DNA of 41,762 nt from the NCBI GenBank assembly GCA_022827685.1, contig JAJEIH010000127.1, positions 1-41,762 of the forward strand, written 5' to 3'. Position numbers and translations under genes: made by a program. The stretch is from Alphaproteobacteria bacterium (GTDB lineage Bacteria; Pseudomonadota; Alphaproteobacteria; Bin95). Under the pieces are notes generated by a model. The model did not search any database. It was not told the DNA's origin and was given only the letters and a program-made list of their open reading frames with translations. Shown here piece after piece: positions 8,112 to 15,736 of this stretch. The stretch's first letter is position 1; each line of letters starts with the position of its first letter.

Positions 8112-9152
8112 TCAGTCCACCGGCACGCCGTATTTCTCGCCGAGCGCCCTGAACTGGCTCCAGGTGGCGTCCTCGATGTCGATGCCGTCCGCCCGCCGCG
8201 CTGCGGCGGTGCGCCGCTCGATCTCGCCGGGCGCCAGCACTTCCTCGACGCCGGCGGCGGTCCGCGTGCTCTTCAGATAGTCCACGAACTCGTCCACCTC
8301 GCGCCCGAACTCGTCCGGGTCGCGGAAGGCGGCGGCCTTGAAGAGCGCGAGGAAGCAGCCGTCATTGTGCCGCCCCGTCGGCTCGACGCCGAAGCCGAGC
8401 CCGGTCAGGAGCCCTGAGAGGATTTCGACCATCGCGGAGAGCCCGTAGCCCTTGTGGCCCTCGCTTCCGCCGAGCGGCAGCAGCACCGCGCCCTTGCCGA
8501 AATCACTGGGGTCCGTCGAGGCCCCGCCGTCCGAGCGCACGATCCAGCCTTCGGGAATCCCCTTGCCGCGCGCCTGGGCGAGCTTGATCTTGCCGGCGGC
8601 GACCGCCGAGGTCGCCATGTCGATCAGCACCGGCTCGCCGCGCGCAGACGGCACCGCCATGGCTATCGGGTTGGTCCCGAGCCGCGCTTCCGCGCCGCCG
8701 AACGGCGCCACGCTCTTCGGCGAGCGGCCCGAATCGGCGGTCATCATGGCGATGAAGCCGGCCTTCGCGGCCATGGTCGGATAGGCGCCGAGGCGGCCGA
8801 CATGGCTCTGGCGGAAGATCGTGCAGGCGGCGACGTTCTGGGCCTCGGCCTTTTCCATGGTGAGCTTCAGCGCGCGCTCGGCAATGGCGTAGCCGAAGCC
8901 CCAATGGCCATCCACAACCGTGGTCGTCGGGCTTTCGCGGACGATCTCGAAGGGCGCGCCGGGCACGATATGGCCCTTTTCCACCCTGTCGATATAGATC
9001 GGGATCTGGATTGCGCCGTGGCTGTCATGGCCGCAGAGATTGGCGTCCACCACATGGCGCGCGACGATTTCCGCCTCGTCATCGGGCGTGCCGCAGGCGG
9101 CCAGCAGGCGGCGGATGGTGTCTTCCAGTTTCCCGGCGGCGATAATCGGCAT
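8112..9152 (-). CDS. Ldh_2 family malate/L-lactate-type dehydrogenase
   Basis: The protein belongs to the NAD(P)-dependent malate/lactate/ureidoglycolate/sulfolactate dehydrogenase family, which is unrelated to classical Rossmann-fold LDH. Visible marks are HDSHGAIQIPIYIDRVEKG with the catalytic His, the VDGHWGFGYAIA region, LGTNPIAMAVPS and the C-terminal GHKGYGLSAMVEILSGLLTG. The length is 346 residues from the chosen ATG at 9152, which has AGAGGA ten bases upstream. A GTG at 9173 would add seven residues. Oxidation of a 2-hydroxy acid in the cytoplasm is expected, but members use many substrates. It converges on guaA (7-bp gap) and diverges from the M32 peptidase gene. Confidence 0.88.
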   Translation of the reverse strand: MPIIAAGKLEDTIRRLLAACGTPDDEAEIVARHVVDANLCGHDSHGAIQIPIYIDRVEKGHIVPGAPFEIVRESPTTTVVDGHWGFGYAIAERALKLTMEKAEAQNVAACTIFRQSHVGRLGAYPTMAAKAGFIAMMTADSGRSPKSVAPFGGAEARLGTNPIAMAVPSARGEPVLIDMATSAVAAGKIKLAQARGKGIPEGWIVRSDGGASTDPSDFGKGAVLLPLGGSEGHKGYGLSAMVEILSGLLTGLGFGVEPTGRHNDGCFLALFKAAAFRDPDEFGREVDEFVDYLKSTRTAAGVEEVLAPGEIERRTAAARRADGIDIEDATWSQFRALGEKYGVPVD

Positions 9153-9252
9153 GGGGTGCGGTTCCTCTCTCACATGGCGCGACTTCCGAGCATGGACCGG
9201 CTACGGTGCCGGGGTCCAGTCCGGAAAAGGCATACGCCGGGGGGAATATTGG

Positions 9253-10716
9253 ATGGGCAATGGGAGCTACGAGCGGCTGGAGCGCCGGTTCGCGCGCATC
9301 GGCGACCTGAATGCGGCGGCGCGGACCGTGCGCTGGTATTCGCTGACTTACGGGCCGCCGGGGGGCGAGGCCTCGCGGGGGCACCAGCTGGCCACTCTCG
9401 GCGGGCTCGCGCATGAGCTGCTGGTCGCGCCGGAGGCCGCGGAGGCGCTGGCGGCCGCGGAGGCGGAAGAGCCCTGGCAGGCGGCCAATCTCAGGGAAAT
9501 GCGCCGCCTGCACACCGCCGCCAGCGCCGTGCCTTCAGAGCTGGTGGAAGCGAAGGCGCGGGCCGTCTCCAGGGCGCAGGCGGTGTGGCATGCGGCGCGC
9601 CCCGAAGGCGATTTCGCCGCGTTCCTGCCGGCGCTCCGCGACGTTGTGGAACGCACCCGGGAGGACGCGCAGATCAAGGGCGAGGCGCAGGGCCTTGCGC
9701 CCTACGATGCCCTGCTCGACATCTACGATCCGGGCCGGCGCAATGCGGAGGTCGCGGCCATGTTCGGGGAACTGGAAGCGGTCCTGCCGGGCGTGATCGA
9801 CAAAGTGCGGGGCGGTCCGAAACCGCCGGGGCCGGAAGGGCCGCGGGAGGGCCTCGAGAGAATCGCCCGACGGATGATGGCCATGCTGGGCTTGGAAGAA
9901 CAGCATGTGAGGCTCGACGAGTCCGCGCACCCGTTCTCCACGGGCGAGCGGGACGATGTGCGCATCACCACCCGCTATTCGGGGCCGCCGGGCGAGGCCC
10001 TGATGGGGGTTCTGCACGAAAGCGGACACGCGCTCTATACGCGCGGGCTGCCCGAACAATGGCGCCGGCAGCCGGTCGGCCGGAACCGGGGCATGACGGC
10101 GCACGAGAGCCAGTCACTGTCCATCGAGATGCAGGCCTGTCGTTCGGAGGCCTTCGCCGTCCACTATGCGCGGCTGCTGGAAGAGGAGTTCGGCCCGGAG
10201 GGCGCGTGGGAGCCGGCGCGGCTCTACGGCGTGCTGACCCATGTCGAGCCGGACCTGATCCGCGTCGAGGCGGACGAGGTCAGCTATCCGCTGCACATCG
10301 CGGTCCGCTACCGCTGCGAAACCGCGCTGATTTCGGGCGCGCTCGACCCGTCGGACCTGCCCGGCGCCTTCGACGATGCGACCGAGGCCCTGCTCGGCAT
10401 CCGCCCGCCGGGGCCCCGCGAAGGCTGCATGCAGGACATCCACTGGTCGGGCGGCTCCTTCGGCTATTTCCCCACCTACACGCTCGGCGCGCTGATGGCG
10501 GCCCAGCTTGCCGAGGCCATGCGCGCGGCGCTGCCCGACCTGGACCGCGAGATCGGGCAGGGCGATTTCCGCCCGCTCATCGGCTGGCTCAGGGAGCATG
10601 TCCACGGCAGGGGCTGCTTCGATGCGTCCTCGGACGACCTCGTGGCGCAGGCGACAGGCCGGCCGCTCGATACGAGCGCCTTCATCCGCCACATCGGCGA
10701 ACGCTACGCCGGCTGA
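9253..10716 (+). CDS. M32 family carboxypeptidase (carboxypeptidase Taq type)
   Basis: The 487-residue protein matches the normal length of M32 zinc carboxypeptidases. The HExxH motif is HESGH (H255, E256, H259) in VLHESGHALYTRGLP. It is followed by the family-specific HESQSL and RYRCETALISGALDPSDLP segments, and by WSGGSFGYFPTYTLGALMAAQ near the C-terminus. The enzyme removes C-terminal residues from peptides in the cytoplasm. The frame is open upstream to 9040, but homologous sequence begins at MGNGSYERLERRFA, so the ATG at 9253 is preferred; a weak GGGGAA lies just upstream. The function is probably general peptide turnover. Confidence 0.93.
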   Translation: MGNGSYERLERRFARIGDLNAAARTVRWYSLTYGPPGGEASRGHQLATLGGLAHELLVAPEAAEALAAAEAEEPWQAANLREMRRLHTAASAVPSELVEAKARAVSRAQAVWHAARPEGDFAAFLPALRDVVERTREDAQIKGEAQGLAPYDALLDIYDPGRRNAEVAAMFGELEAVLPGVIDKVRGGPKPPGPEGPREGLERIARRMMAMLGLEEQHVRLDESAHPFSTGERDDVRITTRYSGPPGEALMGVLHESGHALYTRGLPEQWRRQPVGRNRGMTAHESQSLSIEMQACRSEAFAVHYARLLEEEFGPEGAWEPARLYGVLTHVEPDLIRVEADEVSYPLHIAVRYRCETALISGALDPSDLPGAFDDATEALLGIRPPGPREGCMQDIHWSGGSFGYFPTYTLGALMAAQLAEAMRAALPDLDREIGQGDFRPLIGWLREHVHGRGCFDASSDDLVAQATGRPLDTSAFIRHIGERYAG

Positions 10717-10735
10717 CGACCCGCCCCGGCAGCGG

Positions 10736-10765
10736 TTTCCGTCCGGGGTGGAAAGGCGGTAGATT
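10736..10765 (+). promoter_or_regulatory. Weak putative promoter upstream of Liv-type operon
   Basis: TTTCCG (10736-10741) and TAGATT (10760-10765) are separated by 18 bp in the 94-bp gap before the binding-protein gene. The match to consensus is partial. A strong Shine-Dalgarno sequence (GGGGAGG) follows near 10795. Confidence 0.25.
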
Positions 10766-10810
10766 AGGGTCGTCCGGCGGTCTGCCGCCAAACCGGGGAG
10801 GGTTTACGAC

Positions 10811-11995
10811 ATGAAGAAAACCGCGCTTGCGCTGGCGGCTGCCGCCGCGCTGCTTGCGTCGCCGTCTTTCGGCGCCGACAAGGTGAAAATCGGCTTCGTC
10901 ACAACGGTCACCACGCCTGCGGGCGTCATCGGGCGCGACATGGTCGATGCCGTCAATCTCGCCATGAAGGACATCGGCGGCATGATGGGCGGCCTCGAGG
11001 TCGAACTCATCATCGAGGATGACGGCTTCAAGCCGGAGATCGGCAAGCAGAAGACCGACAAGCTGGTCAAGCAGGACGATGTGCATTTCGTCGCCGGGTT
11101 CATCTGGTCGCATGTGCTGCTCGCCTCGCGCAAATCGGCGCTCGACGGCGGCAAATTCCTCATCAGCTCCAATGCCGGCCCCTCGCAGATCGCCGGCAAG
11201 CTCTGCCACGAGAACTTCTTCTCCACCTCCTGGCAGAACGACCAGACGCCGATGGCGATGGGCGAGGTGCTGAACCAGCGCGGCGTCAAGTCGCTCTATG
11301 TGATGGCGCCCAACTACGCCGCCGGCAAGAACATGGTCTCCGGCGTCGAGCGCACCTTCAAGGGCGAGATCCTCGGCAAGGACATGACCAAGTGGGGCAA
11401 GGACGCGCAGCTCGACTTCTCCGCCGAGCTCGCCAAGGCCAAGGCCTCCGGCGCGGACGGCATCTTCGTGTTCTATCCGGGCAAGGCCGGCGGCGCCTTC
11501 ATCAAGCAGTACCAGCAGGCCGGCCTGCAGGGCGAAATCGCGCTCTACACGGTGTTCACCGTCGACTCGATTGCGCTGCCGAACCTCCAGAAGGCCGGCA
11601 TGTCGGGCGTGCTCGGCTCGCTCAACACGCAGTTCTGGGGCCCCGATCTCGACACGCCGCAGAACAAGAAGTTCGTCTCCGGCTTCAAGGAGGCCTACGG
11701 GCGCTATCCGTCCTTCTACGCCGCGCAGTCCTACGACACGATCTTCCTCATCAAGAGCGCGGTCGAGGCCGTCGGCGGGAACATGGACGACATGGACGGC
11801 ATGCGCGCGGCCATGATGAAGGCCGACTTTCCCTCCGTGCGCGGGCCGTTCCGCTACGGCAACAACCACTTCCCGATCCAGAACTTCTATCTGAGGCAGG
11901 TGGTCGAGGATGCCGACGGGGTGTGGACGACGACGGTGGTCGATACGGTGCTGAAGGACCACCAGGACGTGTACGCCGCCGAGTGCAAGATGTAG
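10811..11995 (+). CDS. Liv-type ABC transporter periplasmic binding protein
   Basis: The 394-residue precursor has a clear signal peptide (MKKTALALAAAAALLASPSFGA) and a type I periplasmic-binding-protein fold (Peripla_BP_6). Typical pieces are KIGFVTTVTTPAGVIGRDMVDAV at the N-terminus, DDGFKPEIGKQKTDKLV and YVMAPNYAAGKNMVSGV. It captures the substrate for the four following genes. This subfamily imports branched-chain amino acids, amides, urea or aromatic and other acids, so the ligand cannot be named. A strong GGGGAGG ribosome-binding site precedes the ATG. The gene is 19 bp ahead of the first permease, an arrangement that usually gives excess binding protein. Confidence 0.92.
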   Translation: MKKTALALAAAAALLASPSFGADKVKIGFVTTVTTPAGVIGRDMVDAVNLAMKDIGGMMGGLEVELIIEDDGFKPEIGKQKTDKLVKQDDVHFVAGFIWSHVLLASRKSALDGGKFLISSNAGPSQIAGKLCHENFFSTSWQNDQTPMAMGEVLNQRGVKSLYVMAPNYAAGKNMVSGVERTFKGEILGKDMTKWGKDAQLDFSAELAKAKASGADGIFVFYPGKAGGAFIKQYQQAGLQGEIALYTVFTVDSIALPNLQKAGMSGVLGSLNTQFWGPDLDTPQNKKFVSGFKEAYGRYPSFYAAQSYDTIFLIKSAVEAVGGNMDDMDGMRAAMMKADFPSVRGPFRYGNNHFPIQNFYLRQVVEDADGVWTTTVVDTVLKDHQDVYAAECKM

Positions 11996-12014
11996 CGGAG
12001 GAGCCGGCCCGCCC

Positions 12015-12938
12015 ATGGATGCGGGTCTCGTCGCCGCGCAATTGCTGAACGGGCTTCAGCTCGGAGTGCTGCTGTTCCTGCTGGCCTCCGGGCTGACGCT
12101 CATTTTCGGCATCATGGACTTCGTCAATCTGGCGCATGGCTCGCTCTACATGGTGGGCGCCTATTTCTGCGCCACGCTGACGGACGCGACGGGCTCCTTC
12201 CTGCTGGCGGTGGCGCTGGCATTGCCGGCCACGGCGCTCGTCGGCGCGGCGGTCGAGCTTCTCGTGGTGCGCCGGCTCTACCGCCGCGACCACCTGGACC
12301 ATGTGCTCGCGACCTTCGGGCTCATCCTGTGCTTCGACGCCCTCGTGCAGATCATCTGGGGGCCTGAGGGCATGGCGATCCGCCTGCCGGCCTGGGCGGA
12401 CGGGCAGCAGCACCTGCCGGGCGGGCTGGTGTTCCCGACCTACCGGCTGCTGATCATCGGGGCCGGGCTTGCCGTGGCCGCCGGGCTCTATGTGCTGGTG
12501 GTGAAGACGAAGCTCGGCATGCGCATCCGCGCCGGCGCCTCCAACCCGGCCATGGCCGGCGCGCTCGGCATCGACATCGGCCTCCTGTTCACGCTGGTGT
12601 TCGCGCTCGGCGCCGTGATGGCGGGGCTCGCCGGCATGATGATCGCGCCCATTACCGAAGCCTCCATCGGCATGGGCAACGAGATCATCATCACGGCCTT
12701 CGTCGTCGTCATCGTGGGCGGCATCGGGTCGATCCGCGGCGCCTTCGTCGCGGCGCTGCTGATCGGGCTCATCGACACGATGGGCCGGTCCTTCCTCGAC
12801 ATGGGCCTCAAGCTGGTCATCGACGTCCAGGCCGCCGAGACCTCCGCGCCGGCGCTCTCGGCGATGCTGATCTACATCCTGATGGCGGCCGTGCTGGCGT
12901 TCCGTCCGCAGGGCCTCTTCCCGCCGAAGGCGCGATGA
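12015..12938 (+). CDS. LivH-type ABC transporter permease
   Basis: The 307-residue inner-membrane protein has about eight hydrophobic segments. It begins with LLNGLQLGVLLFLLASGLTLIFGIMDFVNLAHGS, the usual LivH N-terminus. The cytoplasmic loop that docks on the ATPases is near RIRAGASNPAMAGALGIDIG, and VVVIVGGIGSIRGAFVAALLIG is the conserved end region. It pairs with the next permease, and the genes overlap by four bases (ATGA at 12935). Confidence 0.93.
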   Translation: MDAGLVAAQLLNGLQLGVLLFLLASGLTLIFGIMDFVNLAHGSLYMVGAYFCATLTDATGSFLLAVALALPATALVGAAVELLVVRRLYRRDHLDHVLATFGLILCFDALVQIIWGPEGMAIRLPAWADGQQHLPGGLVFPTYRLLIIGAGLAVAAGLYVLVVKTKLGMRIRAGASNPAMAGALGIDIGLLFTLVFALGAVMAGLAGMMIAPITEASIGMGNEIIITAFVVVIVGGIGSIRGAFVAALLIGLIDTMGRSFLDMGLKLVIDVQAAETSAPALSAMLIYILMAAVLAFRPQGLFPPKAR

Positions 12939-13858
12939 GCCGGGCGGTCGGCTGGGCGCTGCTGGCCGCGCTTGCCGTCGGACCGCCGCTGGCGCTCGCC
13001 GCCGGCCAGCCCTTCTATGTCGACATCCTGACGCGCCTCGTCTGCCTCGCCGCGGCCGCCACCTCGCTCAACCTCATCCTCGGCCATGGCGGCATGATCA
13101 GCTTCGGCCATGCGGCCTATATCGGCATCGGCGCCTATGCGGTCGGCATCCCGGCCTATTACGAAATTTACGACGGCTGGCTGCATATCCTGCTCGCCGT
13201 CGCATTCTCCGCCCTGTTCGCGCTCGCCACGGGCGCCATCGCGCTGCGCACGCGCGGCGTCTATTTCATCATGATCACGATGGCGTTCGCGCAGATGGTA
13301 TTCTTCGCCGTCGTCAGCATCGAGGAATATGGCGGCGACGACGGCCTGGTGATCGACATCCGCTCGGAGTTCCCGCTGGTCGATCTGGAGGACAGCCTCA
13401 CCCTCTACTATGCCTGTTTCGCAGTCCTGCTCGGCACGCTCTACCTGGTGCACCGGCTTGTGCGGTCGCGCTTCGGCATGGTGATCGAGGGCGCCAGGGG
13501 CAATGAACGCCGGATGGCCGCGCTCGGCTTCGCGTTCTACCGCCACCGTCTCGCCGCCTACACGCTCGCCGGCGCGCTCTGCGGCCTCAGCGGCGCCATG
13601 CTCGGCAATTTCACCAATTTCATCAGCCCCGAGATGATGGACTGGACGCGCTCGGGCGAGCTGATCTTCATGGTGGTGCTGGGCGGGACGGGCGCGCTGT
13701 TCGGGCCGCTGATGGGCGCGGCCGCCTTCCTGCTGCTGGAGGAGCTGCTGTCCGGCTGGACGATCTACTGGCAGCTTCCCTTCGGCCTGCTGCTCATCCT
13801 GGTCGTGCTGTTCGCGCGCGGCGGGCTCGCGGGGCTGCTGGAGGGGCGCCGTGGCTGA
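12935..13858 (+). CDS. LivM-type ABC transporter permease
   Basis: The 307-residue membrane protein carries the LivM signature SLNLILGHGGMISFGHAAYIGIGAYAVG, a docking loop at GNERRMAALGFAFYRHRLAAYTLAGALCGLSGAM, and VVLGGTGALFGPLMGAAAFLLLEE near the end. It forms the translocation heterodimer with the LivH-type protein. It overlaps both neighbours: four bases with livH-like and eight bases with the first ATPase gene. Confidence 0.93.
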   Translation: MSRAVGWALLAALAVGPPLALAAGQPFYVDILTRLVCLAAAATSLNLILGHGGMISFGHAAYIGIGAYAVGIPAYYEIYDGWLHILLAVAFSALFALATGAIALRTRGVYFIMITMAFAQMVFFAVVSIEEYGGDDGLVIDIRSEFPLVDLEDSLTLYYACFAVLLGTLYLVHRLVRSRFGMVIEGARGNERRMAALGFAFYRHRLAAYTLAGALCGLSGAMLGNFTNFISPEMMDWTRSGELIFMVVLGGTGALFGPLMGAAAFLLLEELLSGWTIYWQLPFGLLLILVVLFARGGLAGLLEGRRG

Positions 13859-14606
13859 CGAACCGCTGCTCCGGGTCGAGGACCTGCAGAAGAGCTTCGG
13901 CGGGGTCGCCGCCGTCGATGGCGTGTCGATGGAGGTGCGCCGCGGCGAGGTCCATGCCGTGATCGGGCCGAACGGGGCCGGCAAGACGACCCTGATCTCC
14001 CTGCTCGCCGGGGAGCTGCGGCCGGACCGGGGCCGCGTGCTGTTCGACGGGCGCGACATCGCCCGCAGGCCCGCCCATGCCCGGGCGAGGCTCGGTTTTG
14101 CGCGCTCGTTCCAGATCACCAGCGTCGTGCCCGGGATGCGGGTGGTGGACAATGCGATGCTGGCGGTGCTCGCGCGGGACGGGCGGAGCTTCCGCTTCTG
14201 GCGCCCGGCGAGGAACGACCCGGCGCTCATCCGGCCGGCCATGGCGGCGCTGGAACGGGTGGGCCTCGCCGAGGTGGCCGAAGAGCGGGCGGGCGCCGTC
14301 AGCCACGGCGAGCACCGCCAGCTGGAAATCGCCATGACGCTGGCGGCGGAACCGGAACTGCTGCTGCTGGACGAACCGATGGCCGGCATGAGCGCGGAGG
14401 AAAGCCGGCGCATGACCGGCATTCTGGAAGGCCTCAAGGGCGAGAAGACCATGCTGCTGGTCGAGCATGACATGGATGTCGTGTTCGCGCTCGCCGACCG
14501 GATCAGCGTGCTCGTGGGCGGGCGCATCGCCGCCTCGGGGGCTCCCGACGCCGTGCGCGCCGACGAGGCCGTGCGCCGCGCCTATCTCGGCGACGAGGCG
14601 GCCTGA
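13851..14606 (+). CDS. LivG-type ABC transporter ATPase
   Basis: The 251-residue ATPase has Walker A GPNGAGKTTL, a signature written VSHGEHRQLEIAM in place of LSGGQ (a usual variant in LivG/UrtD proteins), Walker B LLLLDEPMAGMS and an H-loop in LLVEHDMDVVF. It hydrolyses ATP for the importer. It starts with GTG at 13851 inside the end of the livM-like gene, which indicates translational coupling. Confidence 0.92.
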   Translation: MADEPLLRVEDLQKSFGGVAAVDGVSMEVRRGEVHAVIGPNGAGKTTLISLLAGELRPDRGRVLFDGRDIARRPAHARARLGFARSFQITSVVPGMRVVDNAMLAVLARDGRSFRFWRPARNDPALIRPAMAALERVGLAEVAEERAGAVSHGEHRQLEIAMTLAAEPELLLLDEPMAGMSAEESRRMTGILEGLKGEKTMLLVEHDMDVVFALADRISVLVGGRIAASGAPDAVRADEAVRRAYLGDEAA

Positions 14607-14607
14607 C

Positions 14608-15309
14608 ATGCTGCGGATCGAGGGACTGGAGACATTCTACGGGCGCAGCCAGGCGCTGTTCGGCATTTCACTGGAGGTCGGCGAGGGCGAGGCGGTGGGC
14701 TTCATGGGCCGCAACGGCATGGGCAAGACGACCACCGTGAACTCGCTGTTCGGCATCGTGCCGTCCGCGGCGGGCGCGATCCTGTTCGAGGGCCGCGAGC
14801 TGCGCGACATGCCCTCCCACCGCATCGGCCGCCTCGGCCTGGGGCTTGTGCCCGAGGGCCGGCAGGTGTTCCCCAACCTGACGGCCGAGGAGAACCTGGT
14901 CGCGGCGGCCGCCAACCGCGGCGGACGCAGCAATCCGTGGACGGCCCCGCGCATCTTCGGGATGTTCCCGGAGCTGGAGGCGCGCCGGCGCAATATGGGC
15001 AATCTGCTTTCGGGGGGCGAGCAGCAGATGCTGGCGATCGGGCGCGCGCTGATGACCAACCCCAGGCTGCTGGTGCTGGACGAGGCGACCGAGGGCCTGG
15101 CGCCGCTGGTCCGCCGGCGCATCTGGGAGTGCCTCGCCAGCCTGAAGGAAGAAGGGCAGGCGATCCTCGTCATCGACCGGAATGTGGCGGACCTCGCCCG
15201 CCTCGGCGACCGCCACTATATCGTCGAGAAGGGCCGGATCGTCTGGACCGGCACCAGCGCGGAGCTGACCGGAGGCGGCGCCGACCTCGAACGCTGGCTC
15301 GGCGTGTAA
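14608..15309 (+). CDS. LivF-type ABC transporter ATPase
   Basis: The 233-residue ATPase has Walker A GRNGMGKTTT, signature LLSGGEQQMLAIGRAL and Walker B LLVLDEATEGLAPLV, the last typical of LivF. The region after Walker B reads AILVIDRNV, where LivF proteins usually have a VEQN-like sequence; an H-loop histidine is absent, as is common in the subfamily. The ATG at 14608 follows the livG-like stop by one base and matches the family's N-terminus (MLRIEGLETFYGRSQ). The importer cassette is complete: one binding protein, two permeases and two ATPases. Confidence 0.92.
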   Translation: MLRIEGLETFYGRSQALFGISLEVGEGEAVGFMGRNGMGKTTTVNSLFGIVPSAAGAILFEGRELRDMPSHRIGRLGLGLVPEGRQVFPNLTAEENLVAAAANRGGRSNPWTAPRIFGMFPELEARRRNMGNLLSGGEQQMLAIGRALMTNPRLLVLDEATEGLAPLVRRRIWECLASLKEEGQAILVIDRNVADLARLGDRHYIVEKGRIVWTGTSAELTGGGADLERWLGV

Positions 15310-15376
15310 CGGCCCGATTTCAGGCGCGGCGCCAGGGCCCGGACCGGAATGCGGTTCTGCCGGAACGGGTGCCACG

Positions 15377-15733
15377 CTAGCCGGAATACCAGACCGAGTA
15401 GGAGTTCGGCGCGAGCATGAAGGGTATGTGGTAGCGCCCCTCCGGGTCCGGCATCTCCAGGCGCACGACCACTTCGCGCATGAAGCGGGGACCGTGCGGC
15501 GGCGGCGTCATGGCCGAGAAACAGGCCCCGGCATCCAGCACCATCTCATAGACGGCGCCGGGCCTGAGGTCCGCCGGGTCGATCTCCTTCGCGAGCCGGC
15601 CGCCCTCGTCGGTCGCCTGCCGGAACAGTTCGGTGCGCCGGCCGTCGGCGTCGATCCGGGTGAGCGTGACGGGAACGCCGCCGGCATGGCTGCCGTCGAC
15701 CGAGTTCAGCGTGTGCGTGGACAGCAAGGCCAT
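15377..15733 (-). CDS. Transthyretin-like protein (5-hydroxyisourate hydrolase family) with altered C-terminus
   Basis: The 118-residue protein is full length for the family. It starts with LSTHTLNSVDG (catalytic-type H7), has R46 in DEGGRLAKE, and H102 in YHIPFMLAP. True 5-hydroxyisourate hydrolases end in YRGS, and that tail completes the active site. This protein ends SYSVWYSG, so the aligned tail is WYSG. The three other catalytic residues are present, so it may act on a different substrate. It follows the ThDP enzyme gene with only 3 bp between stop and start, so the two are almost certainly co-translated. No other purine- or urate-degradation gene is in the window. The family call is firm; hydroxyisourate hydrolysis is uncertain. 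Confidence 0.85.
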   Translation of the reverse strand: MALLSTHTLNSVDGSHAGGVPVTLTRIDADGRRTELFRQATDEGGRLAKEIDPADLRPGAVYEMVLDAGACFSAMTPPPHGPRFMREVVVRLEMPDPEGRYHIPFMLAPNSYSVWYSG

Positions 15734-15736
15734 CGG

